A stretch of DNA of 64,000 nt from Calamus simplicifolius (lineage: Eukaryota > Streptophyta > Magnoliopsida > Arecales > Arecaceae). Position 1 is the first letter of the stretch, and each line of letters opens with the position of its first letter. Below the pieces are notes generated by a model. That model searched no databases and had not been told where the DNA came from. It saw only the letters and a list, made by a program, of their open reading frames with translations. The stretch spans positions 417,300-481,299 of the forward strand of contig UESW01005045.1 of assembly GCA_900491605.1 (NCBI GenBank), in the 5' to 3' direction. A program made the translations under genes and the position numbers. Positions 1 through 12,133 of this stretch are shown here, one piece after another.

Positions 1-2699
1 TTATTTATTATTATTATAATATTATATTAAAATTAAATTATTATTATATTATTTATTCTATATTAATATTTCTTAGCTTTTTTTGGAATGATGCATTCTA
101 CCTGCATGGAAAGAGCATGCTGTCCTACAACTCCTTGTTATCGCAAACTGTTTTCCAGATAAACTATTGGACGTATATTGCAATGCCATGGATGACTGCA
201 GCCGTAAAATTAGTTTACTTATTTTTGTGCCCTTCCACTTATTCTGAAAATTTTAAAAATAAAAATATGAGACTAAAAAGGGTTAAGATTTACTTTGATA
301 GTGATGGTACGATGACATAAATTGCTAACATTTACGCCAGCATATTATCAGGGTATGTTCCGTGCTTGGCGTTGGATTTTCGTAGTTGTTCCCCATCCGA
401 AGGCGAGTTGGTCAATCTGGCCTCACCCAGGTGCTAGCAGTCAGAATAGAAAATTTTAGACAAATCTTAGCCCCTCCAACACCAGAGTTTCAAATTTATT
501 AATCTTAAAAATTCAAGTCGAACGCAACGTCATTTCGAACATGAGATTCTTGCAAAGCTTGTCAGCTGCCGGGTGACATCAAACACGTCATCTAAATAGC
601 ATTAGCAATGGCGTTAGCAGAGGAGGTTTGATTCAAACCGGCCTTTCGAGCCAATATGGGGCGTCAAAGCCATGTCAGATGGGACCCTTTGCATGCCATC
701 CATATCCATTTGGTGACCTACTGAAAGTGGGGCTGGAAACCCACCTTGAGAGCCGAATAAGACTTGAAACCTTTGTTACATAAGATTGATCTTTTTTTTT
801 TTCAATGGCCAGACAACTGACAGCGTCTCCATTGTTTAATCCTGCTTGTTTTCTGGGGACCATTTTATTTTCCTTTGAGCCGTGGGACATGCATGCAGTG
901 GTTATACTTATAACTTATAAACAAATTAAAGATGGTCACCATTTCTAGCTAGTTATATAATTGCTAGTGAATAGAAGCATAATTTATGGGCCAAAAGAGA
1001 AGATGTTAGAAGGATACTCTTCCCAATGGACCGTGTTAATCCATCACCTAAGCTTGTCATCATAATATCAAAATTTTGGAACTTCATTTTGATGGCTAGG
1101 GACATCCTTCATTCCCAATGAAGTAGAATGGTTCTTTGGAACTTCAGACGCCAAATTAATTTTGTTGGGGGTTAGGACCAATACATGTTGGTCACTAATT
1201 AAATCCATTTTGATTGTGAAGTCACTAAATTTTGTTTGATCTTTTTGCTTGTCTAGGAAAGAATCTATCATTTTTTTGGTGGGAGATAGTATGTGCATTG
1301 ATATGCTTGCCTTGTTTATATTTTAAATTGCTCAGCTATCTATATATCCAAAATTAAAAATAGAGTGTGTTTATGGTATTTGATGTTTTTTTTTTTTTTG
1401 ATGTGTTTGGTTGCATGATGAAATTTTAAAAACATCTTAAAGTGATAGGAATTGAATATTTCTATGTTGCATAGAAATTTTCTAAATCGCACTACTTTTG
1501 CTTTCTTATTTTTCATTGTTATTTGCTTTTAAACTTTTCCTAACCATCATCCAAACACCTTAGAAATACTTTCTAGAAAATATAAATATATTATAAAGGT
1601 AAATAAATGGTTTCAATTTTTTTAATAAATTATTTAAAATAAGAAATAAATTTAAGATAGTAAATAAAATTATCGGTGTAAATTAAGCTATGCCACTGAA
1701 AGGCCATGCTTAGCCTCTACAATTCAACTCATCTAAGCTTTTTTCCAACTACATTGGGATGCTTGGCATGGCCCATAATAAATAGAACCAGGCCAAGCCT
1801 GGCATGACTTAATTGGAGCCCTAGCGCAGCCTTGGCCAGAGGTTTGAGGGCCATGGGTCAGTTTAGTAATGATTAGAAAAGTTTGATCAGAATATATTCT
1901 CTAATATTCATAAACAATTACATTTGAGAGTATTTTGATCGATTTAGTACATAAGTACTTTTAACTATCAAATAAAAACAAACTTTTGAATCGCCAATCA
2001 CTCAAGGAGGTTTGAATTCAATAATTTTTAAAAATTTATAGATATCTAAGATAGATTATATTGCACCACGAACAGGAATGATAGATGCTTTATATTTCAT
2101 GACTATAATTTATATTAATAAAGAATAAATGTTTCATGGTCTATCAATTCATTTATTTGGGATAAGATATCATATTCACTTACGGTCTGTAGATTGTAGA
2201 ACTTGATATTGATGTGCTATATATTGGTGCTTATTATTTTTAATGGATGCTTAAATAAAGTAATGAATCAAATTTAGTTAAGCAATGCGACATGATTCCT
2301 TTAAAATAATAATTTCTAACAACTTCATTCTAAATTGTTTAACTTGAATTTCTTTGAAGATATTTTATAATGTGGGACTACAATAAAATGGTTAGGTATC
2401 ACGTATTCCCAATAAAAATTATTTTTTTTAAAAGAACCTTCAGGTAAGGAAACCGCAACGGGTATATTTGAGAAGAAAAGGGAGTGGGTCGTCTGAATCC
2501 GTAAGCTTGCAAACAGGATTATATTTAATTAACTCCAAGAATTTAGAAGTCAGAAAAGACTAATATCAGTAAATAAAAAGGTTTTTTTCTCTTTTACATT
2601 CTAGTTTATGTTAATAATTAAACAACAGTGTTAAAGTTTTTTTTTGGATTTTAAAGTAATTCAATTAGTAATTTAAGGTGAACTTTATTGGACCTATGG
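1..2699. other. AT-rich intergenic spacer
   Basis: No gene is supported here. Open frames at 117-320, 675-890 and 1068-1298 are short, lack recognisable motifs and have no neighbouring exon signals. Homopolymer runs (T tracts near 788-802 and 1387-1399) and generally AT-rich sequence fill the stretch. It ends at the candidate target-site duplication of the LINE that follows. Confidence 0.6.
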
Positions 2700-2711
2700 T
2701 GGAATTTCCTT
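2700..2711. repeat. Candidate target-site duplication, 3' side of LINE
   Basis: TGGAATTTCCTT lies immediately before the T-rich tail complement and matches 8959-8970 with one mismatch. Confidence 0.55.
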
Positions 2712-2762
2712 CTTCTTTTTTTTTTTTTGGTACAGAGAGTGATTACACCACTTTAGGTCGGG

Positions 2763-5700
2763 TCATGCCTGAAATATATAATACAATAACTGAAAGAGAA
2801 TAAGAGGGCAAGGGTCACCCTGACTCCATCTCCAATTACCAGAGTGAGAGGCCACCCTGGCAGCAATCCAGTCAGCGACTCCGTTGGCTTCACGATAGAT
2901 GTGGCGAATCTGGATATTGGTAGCTTCCAAAATCATAGAGCGAATATCACCCAATAAGGGAGAGTAGGCAAATGGGAGCTGGGCTCCCGCTGAATCCAGC
3001 GAATCACGGTGGTAGAATCACCTTCAATGATCAGACGATGAGCGCCGAGAACTCGAATAGCATAGGATAACCCCGCCCAAGCCGCATGCAGCTTTGTCTG
3101 AGGCACAGAAGAATCCAGCAAACCAAACCCTCCAGCAGCCAGCATCATCCCATCCGCATCACGAATAACATAAGCTGATCCAACACTTCTACCACGACAC
3201 TCCCATCAAAGTTTATTTTGACAAACCCGGAGAAGGGGCTCCCAAGAGATAAAAACCGTATGCCGGTTCACTGCCGCAGCAGCATGGGAGTCCCAGTGGC
3301 CAGGGTTCGCAAAATCCATAAAACCCTGATGGGAAGTGTACTCAACATAAAGGGAGACAGCCGCCCTGAGAATCCTACCAGGAAGAAGGACCCTGTCCGA
3401 GAATATAATCCGATTCCGGGACAACCAGATCTGATAAGCAATGTACGCCCACAAGGGACCTCTCTGATGAATACCCCTTCCCCTGCCCTGCTTTAATAGA
3501 CTCAGAAAAGAAATCGATGGGAACCAGACCTGGATACCCAAGGACAAGCACCAGATAATTGCCAAATCTGTCTAGCCCTGACACAATCAAATATAGCATG
3601 ATCTGTCGTCTCCTCCTTAGTACCACACAGAGGGCATGTAGGCGGAATGCTCAATCCTCTATGAGATAGAAGGGAGCAGGTCGGAAGAATGTCCCGCGCC
3701 AACTTCCAGATGAAAAGTCTCACTCTAGGGTGAACAAGAAGATGCCAAATCCAATCCAATTCCAAAGATTCCTGAGGGTGGGGTCCAAAAATAGACAGGA
3801 GGTCTCGCATAGGGGCAAGAGGTGAGCAAGATCGCCTCCACACCCTGGTATCAGAGGTAGTGCCTGGAAAGAGAGGAATAGATAGGATACGCTGACAGAG
3901 CTCTTTCCCAAAAAAACCTGGATACCCAAGAAGACGACCAAGCAGAACTATCAAGAGAGATAAAATCACTGACATGCATACCATTAGGCATGTCGGGGCA
4001 AACAAAGGTCGGCCAACGAGACAGAGGGAGATCAGCAATCCACACGTCCTGAATGCATCCACCGATGTTCCGTTACCAATCATCCAAGAGGTACATTCCA
4101 GGATAGTCGGAACATAATGACAGACCTCTTTCCAAAAAAAGGAGTGCCCCGGGTAGACTGAGAGGGAGTGGAAGAGTTCCAGCAGCCGTACTTGGCCCGC
4201 ATGAAGGAACTCCACAGACAGTGCGGGTCCAGCAGAAATCGAGAAGCATGCCTAGCAGTCAATACCTCTCTACGGACAGACAGCGACTGGATCCCAAGCC
4301 CACCCTCTGACGTCATCAAGCAGACAGTGTCCCAATCCAGGAGATGAAGACCGTGGCCCTCCTGCGTCGATGCCCAGAGAAAGTCCCAAAATGACGCTCA
4401 ATCTTCGCAACAAGCCAAAGGAATGGCAGTGTTAGACAGAAGATAGCAAGGCATCGCAGATAGCACAATCGGATAAGAGTAATGCGCCATCATAGAAAGG
4501 CCGAAACCTGCCAACCATCCAGACGATCACGGATCCGCCTCACAAGAAAGCTGAAATCGAGCAACGTGGCCTCTCCCAGTAATCGGAATCCCCAGATATG
4601 ACATCGTATCAGACTGAGCTGAAATGCCCATAATATGAGAAATAGTCCTCTTCAAAGTAGGGGATGTCCTCGGGCTAAAACAGATCAAAGATTTACTGAG
4701 ATTAACCTTCTGACCCGAGGCTCGACAATAGGAGCGAAGAATAGCCGCAAAGGTGGTGGCATTATCAGTAGAAGCCTTCCAAGAAGAAGGCAATCATCAG
4801 CAAAGAGGAGATGGGACAGCCGGGCCAAGGGGCCCCGCCGAATATGGGTCAATAGCTGAAGACCGCATAGCCAGAGTAAGATCCCGGGACAAACGTCTGC
4901 AGAATGATAAACAAGAATGGAGAGAGAGGACACCCCTGTCTCAACCCAACCTCCGAGTGAAAGAACTCCGTACGACCCCATTAATTAGGAGAGAGAAAGA
5001 TGGCCTCTGGATACACTCCATCACCCAATCAACAAAATCTCATGGAAGCCAAACTCACGAAGAGTACAATACAGGAAATCCCACCGCAGTCTATCATAAG
5101 CTCTCTCCATGTCAAGCTTGATAGCCATAAGGCATTGACGTCCAGAGGCTCTGTGAAGGTCATGCATAAACTCCTGAGCCAACAAAGCATTGTCCGTGAT
5201 ACTCCGCCCCCTGAGAAAAGCTCCTGCTCCCAAGAGATGAGACGAGGGATCACCGAAACCATCCGACTAACCAGAAGACGAGCACAGATCTTATATAGAG
5301 TGGTACACAACTGATAGGCCGAAATGCTGAGAGAGGAAGCGTCTGGACGTTTAGGCACCAAAGTGACAAGAGTCCTCTTCCAGTCAGACGGCATATGATT
5401 AGCCTAAAAAAGACTGGATAGCCAAGACCACATCCGAACCAACAATGTCCCAGTAGTGATGAAAAAATAACGGCGGGTACCCATCAGGGCCAGGGGCCTT
5501 GTCAGGGCCAAGTCCCAAAGAGCAAGGCGAATGTCCTCCGTAGAGAAAGGCCTAGTGAGGAAAGCATTCTCCATATCAGAGACCTTACAAGAATGCAGAA
5601 CTGGAGTGACCGGGATCCCATCCCCAGACAACTCAGTCCATCTAGACTGAAAGAAGTTAAGAAACTTATCCCTGATCGCCTGCGGATCATCCTCAGAATG

Positions 5701-6849
5701 CCCCTCATCATCAACTAAACACCTGATGCGATTCGCACGGCGACGTAAAGTAGTCTGATGAAAGAATCTCGTATTACGATCCCCTCCTTGATCCACTGAA
5801 TACGAGATCTTTGCCTCCAGTAAGTCTCCTGCTGCAATAATAGAGAGTGGTGGATGGCCACGGTAGATCTGAGTAGACAGATCCGAATCCAGAAGGAAAC
5901 CCTCCTGATCCTCCTTAGCCTGCAGCGAAGAGATAATAGACTCCGCCTGCTCAACTTGCCTCATAATATCCCCCACCTCCCGCCTGTTCCAGCTAGAGAG
6001 CCTGCGGCTAGTAATAAGCAACCGTCTAGATAGTCGGTAAGCAGCACTCCCTCTGACCGGCATCCGCCATACCTGAGAAATGATTTGCCTAGCAGAAGAA
6101 TAATAAGTCCAGAATTTCTCAAACTTGAATTGCCTCGAACGCTGAACAGTCACGTCAGTGGATATAAGGATAGGACAATGATCAAGCCAATTCTGGGCAG
6201 TGAGTGACAGTAGCCGAAGGAAAGAGCTGAAGCCAGCTGGCCAAGCCAAAGCCCTATCTAGTCTTTCCCAAACTCTGGCAGACCCCTGACGGTTATTACA
6301 CCAGGTGAACTGGGAGCCAGCAAAGCCCAGATCCAAAAGACCTGCCGAGGAGATGAAATCTCTGAACTCAACAATGTCGAAGACCCAACCACCTGTCTAC
6401 CACCTCGCTTCTCAGAGGCCCCCACTATACAATTAAAATCACCAGCAATGAGGGAGGGAAAACCCTGGCCAAGAAGCGATAGGATCTCATCCCAGAGCGC
6501 ACAGTGAGCCCTAAAATCAGTACTGGCATAAACCCCTGAAAGCAACCAGGGAGCAGAGGATCCCTCCGAGACGACCAAAGCCACCTGCTGGCCACACCCA
6601 TGGAAGGCATCCACATGGACTTTATCCGGTCTCCATAATACCAAAATGCCTCCAGAAAGACCAACTGACTCAATGGCATAAGATTCCCACTGTTAGAGAT
6701 CTATCTCCGAAGCCAAGTAAGACTATCCCAGACAATCGAGTTTCCGACAGAATACAAATATCAAAAGAATGAAGCTGGTTGAGTCTCCCAAAAGAAGACC
6801 GAAACGAGGGTTTCAGTGCCCCTCGCACATTCCAAGCAAGAATCTTCAT
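2763..6849 (-). pseudogene. LINE ORF2: endonuclease / reverse transcriptase / RNase H, frameshifted
   Basis: This frame-broken polyprotein would nick target DNA and copy LINE RNA into it. The start at 6849 opens with MKILAWNVRGALKP, the classic start of the L1 endonuclease, followed by SETRLSG, which holds the catalytic Glu. The frame then shifts at least twice; LIAGDFNCIVG (about 6430-6465) and the C-terminal endonuclease block TWCNNR...LDRALA (about 6240-6310) follow. The reverse transcriptase occupies about 5430-4540, with KLDMERAYDRLRWDFL near 5060-5110 and the FADD active-site box near 4792-4806. A zf-RVT block (CPLCGTKEETTDHAIFDC) is at about 3580-3640. The RNase H (LHAAWAGLSYAIR, EGDSTTVI) covers about 2800-3190. 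The terminal stop is at 2763-2765. RNase H at the end of ORF2 is usual for plant L1 elements. Confidence 0.9.
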
Positions 6850-6854
6850 TTAAT

Positions 6855-8649
6855 CTGGAGAAAGGGGGACCCCAACCATGTCCCCCGTTACCTACTCCAC
6901 AATATGAACATTAGACACCAGAGGACCCTCAGCTCCTTGATCACAGTGCTCACCACCCGTGAAGAGTCCATAGCCTCAGCGATGCCTTCCTTCAGAATGG
7001 CATCCTTAAGACGGGCAACCCATCATTCCGAACCGACAACCTGATCCGACTGAGAAGATCCTAGCAGAGAACCAGGGATCAGATTGTCCTTGCGATGGAT
7101 TTAATCTTTCTTATCCCGGCCAGACCCTCCGTGCCCCTAGGGGACTCAGGCTGTGCCGAAAAAGTAAAAGAGCCCATGTCACTAACTTTCCCTCGGAGAG
7201 GCGCTTTCCCCTTGGCTTTGGATGCCTTGGATACAGTCCGCTGGGACACAGGCTCCACAGGCCGCGCCCTCTTCGATGGGCCCGACAGACCAACCCCACA
7301 GGACTTAGGAAACCTAGTCCAATTAGTCGGGCACCCAACAGCAAAAGGGTTATTACCCGAAATCCCAGGGTTCACAGACTCCACTGGTACAGAAACTAAA
7401 GAACCCCTCTCTGTTGCCTGGGATCCACCCTTAACACCAGCTGGCACGCAGACTCCAGACCGGCACGCTGCAATCCCATTCAAGGAAGGAGGAATCAGGG
7501 GCCTGAACCATCAATAACCAACTTAGACTTCCTGATGGGGGCCCTCGACAAGTCACTCGCACCAGGGGCAAGACCTCCTCCACCACCGGCACAGGGGAAG
7601 ATGACCGGTACGCAGGCCCTTCAGACACAGTAGCCAGCTTGGGGGAAGAAGGAGAGGGATCCTGGGAGCCCCCAGAGGAGGAGAAGACACCCAGACTCTT
7701 GACCCCCTAGTAAGATGTCTCTGTGCCACTTTCTTAGGAAATTTCCATTCTTCCACAGGAGCAGAGGAAGAAAGCGCAGACTTACCAAAAGCAGAGGATT
7801 GCTAGGGATCCGCCTGCTGCACCACCGGAGTCTTCCTCCGCCTCAAAGCTGCCATCCACGGCCCGAGCTGGAAGCCCAAATCAGATGAGGAGACAGCCGG
7901 CGATGATCCACACTCCCGGAGAGATGCAAGGAACCACATGATCCACAGATTCCGTCAACATGCTCATAAGAAAACTGCTGCCATAAGGGAATTCCAGAGC
8001 CTCTGATCCGAGCACCAGGCCGAAGAGGCTTGCTCAGATCAACACTGACGCAAGCCCGTGCAAATCCGCCGCGACTCCGATCCCTGGTCGAATCATCCGA
8101 ATACATGAACTTCCCAGCTACAGAGAGGATTGACGAGAGGGCATCATCCGACCAGAATTCAATGGGGAGAACGGCAGATGGATCCATAGAAGCGACTGAA
8201 GAAGCGTGCTCTCCCCCGGAACAAACTCCTGCTGCCATTCCGCCATAGCAATGGGTTGGCCATTAACAACCCATGGGCGATGAAGGACATAATCCATGGC
8301 CTGTGCATCCTCAAACCGAAGAAGATAGTGACGATGCGCCAGAGCCACAGCTTCTATCTTCCCCGAGACGCCGGCACGATGAAGCTCACGAACTAGCACC
8401 TCCGAAGGAATCCACCGCGCCAGGCTGCGAAGCAAAGATCACCTTGTCCTTCCACTTAGCAATCTCCTCCTCTAAAGACATCACCGGAACTTGGATGATG
8501 TCCGGAAACAACCTCTCCAACTCCGCCACAACCCGCGGAGGGAGAAGGAGAAACCCACTCATAACGGCTAGAGCGCGCCTGGCTCCAAGGCATTCCGGGA
8601 CTCATTGGGCATCAGAGCCGACCGGAGGCTGGGCAGAAGAACTGGCCAT
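6855..8649 (-). pseudogene. LINE ORF1: DUF4283-like RNA-binding protein, broken
   Basis: ORF1 of plant L1 elements makes a nucleic-acid-binding protein that packages LINE RNA. A start at 8649 reads MASSSAQPPVGSDAQ and then meets a stop; the same frame resumes with MSGFLLLPPRVVAELERLFP. A frameshift leads to ARWIPSEVLVRELHRAG, then RFEDAQAMDYVLHRPWVVNG, typical of DUF4283. Further down, CGSCGSLHLSG (about 7940-7980) looks like the remnant of a Cys-rich knuckle. A Pro/Ser-rich tail runs to a stop at 7079. Sequence between 7079 and ORF2 still reads like coding sequence (for example LKDAILKEGIAEAM), so the 7079 stop may be premature. ORF2 begins at 6849. Confidence 0.75.
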
Positions 8650-8872
8650 CACCGGATTCAAGCTGGGACGAAAACAACAACGACAAGCGCAGAAGATCGG
8701 GGAAGAAGAACTCAAAACCCGAATCTTAAAGCAGCCAAGATGTTGAAGAAGGGTGCTTTAAGAATTGGGCGCATCAAAATCCCTGTAGCAGCTTCACCAC
8801 AGAAAGACAGAGATGCCACAGCAATCGGGACAGTCACCACAGCAATAGGCTCAGAAGAACTGCAGCTACACT

Positions 8873-8920
8873 GAAATCACCATAGAAATCGCCAAAGAAA
8901 TCGCCACAGAAATCGCCATG
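8873..8920. repeat. Four 12-bp tandem units in LINE 5' leader
   Basis: GAAATCACCATA, GAAATCGCCAAA, GAAATCGCCACA and GAAATCGCCATG follow one another without gaps. They lie in what would be the 5' untranslated part of the minus-strand LINE. Confidence 0.85.
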
Positions 8921-8958
8921 GAACCTTCTTTACCAGTCGTTAACCCACGCCTCTCCGC

Positions 8959-8970
8959 TGGAATTTTCTT
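8959..8970. repeat. Candidate target-site duplication, 5' side of LINE
   Basis: TGGAATTTTCTT matches 2700-2711 at 11 of 12 positions. Confidence 0.55.
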
Positions 8971-9136
8971 TATTGTTCTCGGATCTCTATACAACGAGTT
9001 GCCTTAAAATTTAAAATTATTGTTTCTATAACAACTTAATCCTGACTTTTTGGGGGATAATAACAAAAGTAGGACCCGGCCAAAAGTGTTCATAGATAAT
9101 AAGTTAATAACTATTGGCATTTTTGTGAGCTAAATT

Positions 9137-9139
<3 letters not shown>

Positions 9140-9207
<68 letters not shown>
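9140..9207. repeat. (TA)n microsatellite at Tat element edge
   Basis: An uninterrupted TA run abuts the low-coordinate LTR. A second long TA run abuts the other LTR at about 19849-19916, so the retrotransposon probably inserted into a TA tract. Confidence 0.95.
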
Positions 9208-9212
<5 letters not shown>

Positions 9213-10036
9213 CCACCCAAATCACTGTTGAGGTGCGTCGGGTGAGAGGAGAGCTTCGTGGTCTTTCGAAGGAGTGATAGGATCATCTCCATCGGTCGAG
9301 AACCTGCAAGAAAAGTCTCGGACCGGTGGTTTTGGTGAGGACCCTCCGACGCTTAAGTCATTGACGTGAGGAACAGGAATCACTTGTTAGTCAAGTTTTT
9401 TGGAGAGCGAGAGAGTCCTCCCCCTCATCGGGGGTCGGCCTTTATATACCTGTTCGGGTCCCTCTTACCCTTCCGCAATTACAGCCGGATCTTATATTTT
9501 GTTAAGATCGACTTTGATGGTTGGCGCTGGGTTGTTAGACACGTTCCACGAATATCGGCGGGTGTGTAGTATCTGTAGCTGCCCGTGATCCTGGCGAAAG
9601 GTGGGCAAGTGGGCTGCGTGGCGGTTTAAACCCATTCAGCATTATAATCTGCTTCAAGGCTGAAATTATGTTTAAGGGCTTAGGCCGGACCCGAAGTCTG
9701 AGCCGAGACCGAGGCTGAAAGCCGATGTCAGGGCTGAGGCCGAGGCCAAGAGCCGATGTCGGGGCCGAAGCCGAGGCCGGGAGCCGAGGCCTGGGCCGAG
9801 GCCAAGGCCGAGAGCCGATGTCGGGGCGAGGCCGAGGCCAAGAGCCGACGCCGGGGCCGAGGCCGAAGTCAGGATCGAGGTCGAGCCTTGGGCTGGGAAC
9901 GAGATTGAAGCCGAGGCCAGGACCAAGGCTAAGGCCGAAGCTGGGAATCGATGCTAGGAGCCGGTTGAAATTATTACCCTCTCGAAGGTTATGCACACTA
10001 TTACCGTGCCGCCAGGAGGTGTGATTAGCCACATCA
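9208..10036 (-). repeat. 3' LTR of Tat element (element orientation)
   Basis: On the plus strand it begins TGTTGCCACCC and ends CACATCA, so in element orientation it starts TGATGTGG, just after a G-rich polypurine tract, and ends CAACA. It matches 19042-19849; in the first ~210 aligned bases I count about 13 differences, mostly transitions. It contains a minus-strand TATA box (TATATAAAGG, about 9440-9450) and a GCCGAG-rich minisatellite. Confidence 0.88.
9690..9945. repeat. GCCGAG-rich minisatellite inside the low-coordinate LTR
   Basis: Irregular tandem copies of GCCGAGGCC-type units, with longer periods containing AAGAGCCGATGTCGG. The array makes long but meaningless Arg/Pro/Gly/Ala frames in several registers. 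The other LTR carries a shorter version (about 19515-19765), so the array has changed length since insertion. Confidence 0.85.
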
Positions 10037-10055
10037 GATGCCCCCCGCCCCTGAG
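10037..10055 (-). promoter_or_regulatory. Polypurine tract of Tat element
   Basis: On the minus strand a G-rich run (AGGGGCGGGGGGCATC) lies immediately before the LTR start TGATGTGG. Such a tract primes plus-strand DNA synthesis during reverse transcription. Confidence 0.6.
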
Positions 10056-10340
10056 ATGGGAGGGGGCATACTTACCAGCAAAAGAGGCGTTAGTATCCGC
10101 ATTACCTCCTAGCGGCCGATCCTGGTGTCATTTCACCCTTTAGGTTGTTGGGATTGGACAGGATTTTCCTCGGACGTGGAACCACGGAAAGGCGGGTGCC
10201 ATCATTGCGGTGAGGTCACCGCTGTTCCTTCATAGGCATTGTCCCTCGCGTTTTTCGCACCGGGTGGGCGCTGAAGTGATTTCCAATAACAAGCAGATGC
10301 ATGGCCGATTCAAAGGCAGGCGGGATGATTTGAAACATAG

Positions 10341-10348
10341 GTATAAAA
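10341..10348 (+). promoter_or_regulatory. TATA box of the antisense unit
   Basis: TATAAAAG sits about 137 bp upstream of the ATG at 10485, with a C/T-rich leader between them. It faces the opposite way from the retrotransposon's own LTR promoters. Confidence 0.55.
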
Positions 10349-11331
10349 GAGAGTCGCCCTAGGTTCGAGCCACTTCCACTGCTTTCATCTTCCCTACCCT
10401 GATCGTTCAAGCTTGTTCATCTTCCACCACCTGAGCCCTCCATTGCTGAACTTCGACCTTCAATCTCAGGTTAGTTCTGTTTCCATGGCCTCCTCATCTC
10501 TTTCGTGTTCGATTTCTGATTCTGGGGGCTACTCTCCTAACCCTCCACAACCTTCTCCTTCTCCCCCACTTAGTTGGTCTTCCTTTGTGGGGGGCGCTCC
10601 CTCGGAGGAGCGGCGGCCTGCGGGCGACATCCTGCCAGAAATCGCCCCGCCGCCGGATGGGCTCGTGCTCAGTGCCGTCCGGCCACCGCCGGCCCTTCTT
10701 CCCTTGCGAGGCAATCCCCCAAAAGGACTGCTTCCGTCATGACTGCCCAAGAGATAATTAATCTCAGGGCTCAATACCGAATCCCCACTGACCTTCATCT
10801 CTACCGGCCTTTACCCGAGGATAGAGTAACCTCTTCTTATCTGGGCCGGATTGCCCTTTATGAACATTATTTCAAGGCTAGCCTCCGCATTCCCATTCAC
10901 CCCTTCATATTAAACATACTAGAATGGTACTCTTTAACTTTGGCACAGCTGGTCCCAATTTCTATCCGAACCCTCGTTGGTTTTTAGTATTATGTCACTT
11001 TCATAGGATCGAAGCTAGAATTTCACTCTTTCGCTGCTTCTACACCCTTAGAAAACAATCGGGGTGGTGGTCCTTTGCTCCTAGACCTTACAGATCCCTT
11101 AAATTATACCTTCCTTCCTCCATCAAAGGTTGGAAAGATAGGTTTTTCTTTGCCCAAATTGAGGGGGTGAGGGCCGAATGGGGGGTTCCCAACACCGAGC
11201 CAAACAAGAACCCATCAGTACCTCCGAAGGACCGAGAGGCGTTCGAGCAGTTGATTATGTCGACGTCCCCCGATGCAACCAACTGCTATCCGAAGGGAAT
11301 CTTCGGCTAGCAGGCCTTATTCCTGGTGATG

Positions 11332-11407
11332 GTGAGCAACATAACTTTTTCATCCCTCTTTACTTTCCTCAATTTTCCTCTTTTGATCGAAGTTCATTGA
11401 TTCGCAG
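11332..11407 (+). other. Intron 1 of antisense unit
   Basis: Donor GATG|GTGAGC and acceptor TTCGCAG|ATATGG. Removal joins GGT-GAT-G with AT-ATG and enters the frame that stays coding-like for about 600 bp. Confidence 0.65.
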
Positions 11408-12063
11408 ATATGGCACCATCGCTTTAAACAATAAGAAAGGCCGCTACAAAGAAAAGAAAGGCCAGAGTTGATGAGGCCCCTATTGACCCCATCGAAAGAG
11501 GGGCCACCATCAAACTTAAGAGAACCGAGGCCGGAGAGGCCTCAGGAAAGAACGAGGTGGAAAGGGCCAAAGCTAGAGAGGCCTTAGGAAGGGATGAGGT
11601 GGAAAGAGCCGAGGCTGGGAAGGCATCAGGAAGGAACGAGGTGAAGGAACGACCTTGCTCGCCTTCACCAGCACCGCCCCCATCTCCCATTGATCTTACC
11701 GGGACTTCCCCGACGCAAGAAACCGAAGCACCGCCGCTGCCGTTCGCTATTCCAGAGGCGGAGCCAACCATTCTGACCGCTGGACCGATTCCTGAGGTCG
11801 CCCTGTCCGATGAAGGGACGAGGGCAGAATCTTTGTGGGTTGAGGCGCTAGAAGCACCGGTGGCATCCGACCCAGTGCCGATGGCCACCGAGGCCGCAGA
11901 GGAGGACGAGGCCGATGCGCCCTCCTTTTAGTCGATCCTTCTGCATCATAGCCGTTGGGCCGAAAGAACGATGGCCCAGGCTTCCGTACCAGAGATCCAC
12001 AGTTTCCTTCAAAATCAAAAGACCTCCACATTTTTTTGGGAGGCGTCTGTAGCCCACTTCTGG

Positions 12064-12133
12064 GTAAGTACTCTCCCAATACTAATTTTTAGAACCATAG
12101 TTTCCTCCTCTGACTCAAATGATCTTCGTACAG
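12064..12133 (+). other. Intron 2 of antisense unit
   Basis: Donor TGG|GTAAGT and acceptor CGTACAG|GCGC. Removal joins ...EASVAHFW to ALYSLTAVRGLL in frame. Confidence 0.7.

Larger units (their letters stand above)
2700..8970 (-). mobile_element. L1-type non-LTR retrotransposon (LINE), near full length, inactivated
   Basis: The element reads on the minus strand. The T-rich run at about 2711-2728 is the complement of its poly(A) tail, so its 3' end is at the low coordinate. Domains follow the plant L1 order: ORF1, then endonuclease, reverse transcriptase, zf-RVT and a terminal RNase H. Both ORFs are broken by stops and frameshifts, so it is not autonomous today. The flanks carry an imperfect 12-bp direct repeat, TGGAATTTCCTT at 2700-2711 and TGGAATTTTCTT at 8959-8970 (one mismatch), a credible target-site duplication. 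The length (~6.2 kb) fits a complete L1. Confidence 0.88.

Noticed and set aside
1740..1860. GGCC/CCATGGGCC-rich patch as a transposon end
   Set aside because: Only short, irregular word repeats; no inverted ends or duplication could be found.
4635..5314. Plus-strand frames across the LINE reverse transcriptase (4635-4859, 4753-5121, 5000-5314)
   Set aside because: These are shadows of the minus-strand RT and show no family resemblance.
9104..9292. 62-codon minus-strand frame rich in Ile-Tyr
   Set aside because: It is a translation of the TA microsatellite and has no coding meaning.
9672..10032. Long overlapping frames rich in Arg-Pro and Ala-Ser on both strands (also 19501-19843)
   Set aside because: They arise from the GCCGAG minisatellite in the LTR, which is open in several registers; no conserved start or domain.
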